NCBI GenBank assembly: GCA_011389765.1
Contig: JAABTT010000017.1
Span: 1-54,812 of the forward strand
Direction: 5' to 3'
Origin: Desulfohalobiaceae bacterium S24
GTDB taxonomy: Bacteria; Desulfobacterota; Desulfovibrionia; Desulfovibrionales; Desulfothermaceae
Length of the DNA: 54,812 nt
Shown: piece after piece, positions 50,695 to 54,812 of the stretch
How the letters are laid out: the number at the start of each line of letters is the position of its first letter
How positions within the stretch are numbered: position 1 is the first letter of the stretch
Made by a program: the position numbers and the translations under genes
The notes under the pieces: generated by a model
What the model was told of the DNA's origin: nothing
Databases searched by the model: none
Seen by the model: the letters and a program-made list of their open reading frames with translations, nothing else

Positions 50695-51534
50695 TCATCC
50701 GGCGGAGCTGCTTGCATCAATCCGGGGGATGATGGCCGTCAAGAGGCGACCGAGCTCCTGTCCGGTTTTCTCCGCCTGGGCGATGATTTCCTGGAGGGAG
50801 GTGGGGGCCATGCAGTCCGGAAGATTCTTGTTGGTCAGGCAGGACAGGCCGAGAATGTTCAGGCCCATGTGCTTGGCGGCGATGACTTCCAGGACGGTGG
50901 ACATGCCGACGGCGTCGGCCCCCCAGAGCTTGTAGACCCTGGTTTCAGCCGGGGTTTCCAGGCTGGGCCCCTGCACCCCGATATACACGCCCTGTTCCAG
51001 GCGCAGACCGAGATCTGCGCCGGTTTGCAGGGCCAAGTGCTGCAGCCCCGGATTAAAGGTTCGGCTCATGTCCGGGAAGCGCGGCCCCCAGTGCTCGAGA
51101 TTCGTTCCGGTCAAAGGCTGGTGGCCGGTGTGGTTGATCTGGTCGGCTATGACCATGATGGCGCCGCACTGAAAAAGGGGATTGAGGGCGCCGGCGGCAT
51201 TGGTGAAGATGATGTTGGCAATGCCCAGCCGGGACAGCAGTCTGACCCCCAGGCAGACCTCTTCGGCTGAATAGCCTTCATAGAGATGAAAGCGGCCCTG
51301 GAGGGCCAGAACAGGCCGGTCTCCGGTCCAGCCCAGGACCAGTTGCCCCTGGTGGCTTTCCACAGTGGATTGGGGAAACCCCGGGAGATCGGCGTAGGCG
51401 ATTCGCTCAGGGGCGGCAAGGCCGGCGGCCCAGTCCCCGAGTCCGGTCCCCAGGACGATTCCGGTTTTGGGGCAGGTCCCGGAAGGCAGCAGTTCCCTGG
51501 CTGTTGCCAGCAGTTCTGCGGGCAAATCGTGCAT
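50695..51534 (-). CDS. Purine nucleoside phosphorylase
   Basis: A 279-residue family 2 (trimeric PunA/XapA-type) purine nucleoside phosphorylase. GIVLGTGLGDWA (phosphate loop, about 25-36), QGRFHLYEGYSAEEV near 79-93, NAAGALNPLF near 112-121, and MSTVLEVIAAKHMGLNILGLSCLTN (base-binding region near 215-239) are conserved. It splits inosine/guanosine with phosphate into base and ribose-1-phosphate. It could feed the same salvage network as AMP nucleosidase. AAGAGA is about 9 bp before the ATG. The 160-bp divergent gap to ssb contains the ssb promoter. Confidence 0.9.
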   Translation of the reverse strand: MHDLPAELLATARELLPSGTCPKTGIVLGTGLGDWAAGLAAPERIAYADLPGFPQSTVESHQGQLVLGWTGDRPVLALQGRFHLYEGYSAEEVCLGVRLLSRLGIANIIFTNAAGALNPLFQCGAIMVIADQINHTGHQPLTGTNLEHWGPRFPDMSRTFNPGLQHLALQTGADLGLRLEQGVYIGVQGPSLETPAETRVYKLWGADAVGMSTVLEVIAAKHMGLNILGLSCLTNKNLPDCMAPTSLQEIIAQAEKTGQELGRLLTAIIPRIDASSSAG

Positions 51535-51565
51535 AGTGCGTAATCTCTTGGACTTGTGTGAAAAC

Positions 51566-51594
51566 TTGACGGATAGGCTGTATCTCCATACACT
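51566..51594 (+). promoter_or_regulatory. Sigma-70 promoter for ssb
   Basis: TTGACG at 51566-51571 and TACACT at 51589-51594 with a 17-bp spacer, 75 bp before the ssb ATG. Confidence 0.65.
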
Positions 51595-51669
51595 GAAGCG
51601 ATCAACATGTCAAAATGAGTTGAGGACGGGGGCTGATTTTTTTCTTTCAATGCAGCAAAGGAGGCATTC

Positions 51670-52158
51670 ATGGCCGGAACGTACAATAAGGTTTTTCTAG
51701 TGGGGCGCTTGGGAGTCGACCCGGAGCTGAAATACACCCAGAGCGGCACGCCGGTGACCAACTTCAGCCTGGCAACGGATGAAGGCTTCAATGACCGGGA
51801 GGGCAATCGCCAGGAGCGGACTGAGTGGCATCGGATCGTGGTCTGGGACCGGCAGGCGGAGACCGTCTGCCAGTACATGAGCAAGGGCCGGCTGGTCCTG
51901 GTGGAAGGGTCCCTGCAGACCCGGAAATGGCAGGACAAGCAGGGTCAGGACCGCTACACCACCGAGATCAGGGCCCAGCGGGTGGTCTTCCTGGGCGGCG
52001 GGCAGCCGGGAAACCAGTCCTATGAGCAAGTGGAATCCGGGGCTAAGGACCAGGCCGCGAATCGAGACCGCGGTTCCAAAGAGCAGGACTCCAACTCCGA
52101 GGGTGTGGGGCCGCTCTTTCCTTCGGAAGCGAGCGCCATGGATGACGCGCCATTCTAA
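51670..52158 (+). CDS. ssb: Single-stranded DNA-binding protein
   Basis: A 162-residue SSB. The N-terminal OB-fold (about 1-110) begins NKVFLVGRLGVDPELKY and contains TEWHRIVVWDRQAE and YMSKGRLVLVEGSLQTRKW. A flexible Gly/Ser/Glu-rich linker is followed by the acidic tip ASAMDDAPF, which recruits repair and replication partners. AAAGGAGG lies 5 bp before the ATG. It has its own promoter. A hairpin spans its stop codon. Confidence 0.96.
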   Translation: MAGTYNKVFLVGRLGVDPELKYTQSGTPVTNFSLATDEGFNDREGNRQERTEWHRIVVWDRQAETVCQYMSKGRLVLVEGSLQTRKWQDKQGQDRYTTEIRAQRVVFLGGGQPGNQSYEQVESGAKDQAANRDRGSKEQDSNSEGVGPLFPSEASAMDDAPF

Positions 52159-52184
52159 AATCGGGCCGGGCCTGATTTTAGAAT
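52152..52184 (+). terminator. Hairpin spanning the ssb stop
   Basis: An 11-bp stem ATTCTAAAATC / GATTTTAGAAT, extendable through the GGG/CCT inner bases. The ssb TAA (52156-52158) lies in the left arm. The AT-rich right arm could support termination, but no clean T-run follows. Confidence 0.5.
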
Positions 52185-52279
52185 ATCCAAATCTCGTTCC
52201 CGGCTCTGGTGAGGTGTGGTTGCGCTAAGCGGCTTTAGGCCGAAAGCAGTCCCCTTCGTCCTAGTGTCATATCGCATGA

Positions 52280-53485
52280 CTATTCATAAAACATGGCGTA
52301 ATGAGAGCTGATCATCCGGGCCGCTTCATTGGCATACTGCATCACAAGGCGCTGTAAGGCGTTATAGCACTGGGCTCCGAGGGTCAAAATTGCCGCTTTT
52401 CGGGTGGAGCGGGCCCGCTGGGTGAGGATGTCTCCGCAAAAGACGATAATCATGCTGAGATATAAGATCTTGGGGCCGAGCATCAAGGGGTCCTGATTGT
52501 TTCGAATGGCCTCATATTTTTTGAGATAGCCATCGATTGCTTTGAGTTCTTTGTAGCGGTGGGCCCACTTTTTTCCGGCGCTCGCGTTTTTCCATGCTGT
52601 GTAGGACATGATCGGACCTCTGACGGATGAATACCTGTTTTTGATCATGAGGTTGACGAAGGCGTCGTATTTTTGTTTTTTCTGGGCATAGCCCACCAGG
52701 GTCTTTTGGGCGAAATCCTTGACCTTGTCCGGATCCCAGATGGCCGGCGTCGGGTTCTCGCCTGAAAAGAACACGGCCCCGCCTTTTTTCAGGGCCAGGG
52801 CCGCGATATCCGAGCAGTTTTGCTCCAGGAATATATACCGGCTCCGCTGGTCCCCAAAGGCAAAGTCTTCCCACCAGCGCAGGATCCTGCAGACATCCAA
52901 ACCCAGCGGGCTCTCCCCGAGAGCCGGGATCTGGCAGGTCGAATCCGGCGGGCGGAGGATGACCTCGCCCCCGCTTTGCACAATCTTGTGATAGTAGTTG
53001 AATTGCCGATCCTGCTCGGTGTATTGCCTGTCGAAGACGTTTATATCCATATTTTGCGCTTCAAGCATGAGCTTGTCCATGGCATCTTCGGCCATTTGCC
53101 GGCGTTGCAGGGCGAAGGTCTGCAGCTCTCCGGTGTTGAGCAGGGTATGGACACTTTTGATGATCTGTTTTTCGTTCTGGCTGAGGCCTGCCTTGGTGGA
53201 GGCCTTGCCTACGGCCTTGATAAAGGTGGCAAAGGCTTTGGAGCCCTTGCGTTTTTTCGTGCCTTCCTCTCTCAGATCATGGAGGACGTCCAGATGGGGA
53301 TCAGCCAGGGAGTTGCTTCCAATGGCGCCTTTTTTGGCATCCTCTCCGCTCGGCCACCAGCTCAGATAGATGCTCTTGTTGGCTGTGTTGGTGTCGATCC
53401 CTAGTGCAGCATGTCCCACGTTATAGGTGCCGCCCACGATACTCTTCCAGAATCCACCGTAATTCCAGACAAAAACTCTGACCAT
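52280..53485 (-). CDS. Putative permuted papain-fold (NlpC/P60-like) cysteine enzyme, effector-like
   Basis: A 401-residue protein with no signal peptide. The N-terminus (RVFVWNYGG...YNVGHAALGID, then SIYLSWWPSG) carries His25. Much later, EQNCSDIAALALKKGG carries Cys224. His before Cys, with a VGHAAL strand and an NCS-plus-small-helix motif, is the pattern of circularly permuted NlpC/P60 (YiiX/LRAT-like) hydrolases acting on peptidoglycan amides, lipids or peptides. The C-terminal 160 residues are helical with a hydrophobic stretch at about 335-355. AAGGA lies 6 bp before the ATG. It follows the 53546 gene by 60 bp. The family call is from motif reading only; a secreted toxin/effector is one option. 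Confidence 0.5.
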   Translation of the reverse strand: MVRVFVWNYGGFWKSIVGGTYNVGHAALGIDTNTANKSIYLSWWPSGEDAKKGAIGSNSLADPHLDVLHDLREEGTKKRKGSKAFATFIKAVGKASTKAGLSQNEKQIIKSVHTLLNTGELQTFALQRRQMAEDAMDKLMLEAQNMDINVFDRQYTEQDRQFNYYHKIVQSGGEVILRPPDSTCQIPALGESPLGLDVCRILRWWEDFAFGDQRSRYIFLEQNCSDIAALALKKGGAVFFSGENPTPAIWDPDKVKDFAQKTLVGYAQKKQKYDAFVNLMIKNRYSSVRGPIMSYTAWKNASAGKKWAHRYKELKAIDGYLKKYEAIRNNQDPLMLGPKILYLSMIIVFCGDILTQRARSTRKAAILTLGAQCYNALQRLVMQYANEAARMISSHYAMFYE

Positions 53486-53545
53486 ATGTTTTCCTTGTTG
53501 GAGAAAGCAAAAAGGTTTTCAAAAGAGGCGCTGCCGTCGTGGCTG

Positions 53546-54766
53546 TCAAGTTTGAACCTCTGCCGTGTTGAGCTGCCAGCTGATGGTCTGTCCGTTGCGC
53601 CGGCAGGACAGGGCAAAGGTGGCTTCAAATTTGGGGAGTCCGAGCTGCAGACCGGAAAAGGGTTGGATAGGAGTCGTGTTCTCGCTCGGGTCCTTGGCCA
53701 GCTCGCAGGCCTGAAACGCAGCCGGGGACTGGCAGTCGATCTTCATGATCGAGGTGACCTCCAGCCAGTGTTTGTGCAAGGTGATATAGATCGGATGGTT
53801 CTGCCAGGCAATGGGTAATATCTTGAGATTCGAAGCGGAAAAGAGCCAGTCGTATTTTTCATATTGCTTGGTGTCCGGGGCGCGGTAGGTCAGAACATCA
53901 CTGATCAAGGCTTCAATGCCGGCCTGGTTCACGAGTTGGGAGACCAGAAACAGCATGGCCTCATCCTCACTCAGGGCCTGATACAGGGTTTTGGTGGAAG
54001 CCACCCCGTCTGGGGGCAGTCTGTTTTTTCCGAGCCAGCCGGGATTGCGATGATTGTCCATGATGAATTGCCGGCAGACCCCGAGCTTCTGCCGGGTGTA
54101 CTGCATGCCCCCGTTGGTGGGGATGCGGGTTGGTGAAGCCTGGCTTTGCTGGTCTGTTCCGAAGATCGAGCGCAATTGCCCCGCGGTGCCTTCTTGTTCC
54201 TGGCTGAAGCCGGCGTTATCAGGCGAGTTCAGAAAGCCGGCAAAAAAGTTCTCCATGCCGGCCAGTTCCTTCTGTTTCAAGAGATTGACGGTCCGGCCTT
54301 TTTTGATAGGAATGCAGCGGCTGGCCCCGACTCGGGGTATCATGGGATTGATGGTGGTCAGGATCTGATGCATTTTCTGGCGGTGCTGCAGACTGGATTT
54401 GCGGTAGGTGGATTTCATCCGTTCCAGGCCGCGGTAGGCATTGGCGATGTCCAAAGGCTGCACCCCCTGTCCCTCGTGCCACATTCGGACCGCGGCCTGG
54501 AAGATGGACACCAGGGGGATGAAGTACTGCTTGTCCTCCAGCAGGGTCTCCCCCTTTTTGGAGCGCTCCAGGCCGCGTTTGCCGGCCCAGAAGCCCCCTT
54601 GCTGCCGGTCGAAGATCTCCCGGAGTCCCCGGCCGCCCTTGCCAAGATTCGAATAATTGGTCGGATGCGTCCCTTTCTTGAGTACGCTGAGTTTGTCCCC
54701 TGAGCGCAGGGAAGCGATGACTTTCAGATTTCTGGGCACACTGGCCTCATCCCAGGGCAGTCCCAT
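53546..54766 (-). CDS. Hypothetical protein, partner of the putative cysteine enzyme
   Basis: A 406-residue, mostly soluble protein that I do not recognise. The N-terminal part is basic (SLRSGDKLSVLKKGTHPTNY, KGGRGLREIFDRQQGG). A central helical region (about 85-135) contains IANAYRGLERMKSTY, a Gln/Ser-rich stretch lies near 195-230, and the C-terminus ends in a beta-rich, Ig-like pattern (GLPKFEATFALSCRRNG). There is no signal peptide or membrane helix. AAGGAG lies 5 bp before the ATG. It is the first visible gene of a two-gene unit with the downstream cysteine-enzyme candidate. An upstream gene may end just outside or at the window edge. Confidence 0.55.
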   Translation of the reverse strand: MGLPWDEASVPRNLKVIASLRSGDKLSVLKKGTHPTNYSNLGKGGRGLREIFDRQQGGFWAGKRGLERSKKGETLLEDKQYFIPLVSIFQAAVRMWHEGQGVQPLDIANAYRGLERMKSTYRKSSLQHRQKMHQILTTINPMIPRVGASRCIPIKKGRTVNLLKQKELAGMENFFAGFLNSPDNAGFSQEQEGTAGQLRSIFGTDQQSQASPTRIPTNGGMQYTRQKLGVCRQFIMDNHRNPGWLGKNRLPPDGVASTKTLYQALSEDEAMLFLVSQLVNQAGIEALISDVLTYRAPDTKQYEKYDWLFSASNLKILPIAWQNHPIYITLHKHWLEVTSIMKIDCQSPAAFQACELAKDPSENTTPIQPFSGLQLGLPKFEATFALSCRRNGQTISWQLNTAEVQT

Positions 54767-54812
54767 GCTGACTCCTTGTCAATCAACCACTCCGGTTGAT
54801 TCGGTTGAGAGG

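Overview
The window reads as chromosome of an anaerobic Gram-negative bacterium. A sulfate-reducer-type member of Desulfobacterota (Desulfovibrio-like) is the best guess. This is inferred from the housekeeping gene order, a CpoB/TamB/Lgt/LspA envelope set, stand-alone ferritin-like and DUF362 iron-sulfur proteins, and a reductive rather than oxidative pyrimidine pathway. No rRNA or taxonomic marker was compared, so the assignment is an inference.

Layout. 1-1233: a broken DUF4160 gene, DUF2442, tRNA-Leu(UAG) with its own promoter and terminator, and a Uma2-type gene. 1246-9107, minus strand: recR-ybaB-dnaX, then ilvE, der, mtnA and gatB. 9108-9923: an intergenic repeat nest holding a 252-bp inverted-repeat element. 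9924-13739, minus strand: MltA, an MltF-like transglycosylase and a ferredoxin-cyclase fusion. 13973-19385, plus strand: three dehydrogenases (HisD-like, HADH-like, SDR), a PiT permease and an adenosine-specific kinase. 19451-26779, minus strand: a double DUF1566 protein, TamB, a thioesterase and a DUF362 ferredoxin-like protein.

27195-40814 is a catabolic island: PreT and PreA (dihydropyrimidine dehydrogenase), dihydropyrimidinase, an N-carbamoyl-beta-alanine amidohydrolase-type enzyme, an NCS2 permease, two small membrane proteins, a FadR-type regulator, a CoA-acylating semialdehyde dehydrogenase, a ferritin-like protein, a class III aminotransferase and AMP nucleosidase. Together they would take uracil in, reduce and open it, release beta-alanine, transaminate that to malonate semialdehyde and oxidise this to acetyl-CoA.

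40835-41539 is a Phd/VapC-type toxin-antitoxin pair with a perfect 22-bp palindrome. 41583-47250 holds a small conserved protein, a tandem J-domain/zinc-ribbon/PilZ protein, uvrC, cpoB, a PLDc_N-like protein and lgt. 47231-52158 holds lspA, ileS, a purine nucleoside phosphorylase and ssb. The right end carries two unrecognised genes, one with the His/Cys pattern of a permuted papain-like enzyme.

The most unusual feature is intergenic. At least fifteen tracts have a strict 7-bp period but different unit sequences. They abut genes, supply stop codons for ilvE and the HisD-like gene, and encode the first residues of LspA. A second dispersed family carries a hairpin with a conserved CCAG loop and a compensatory-changing stem.
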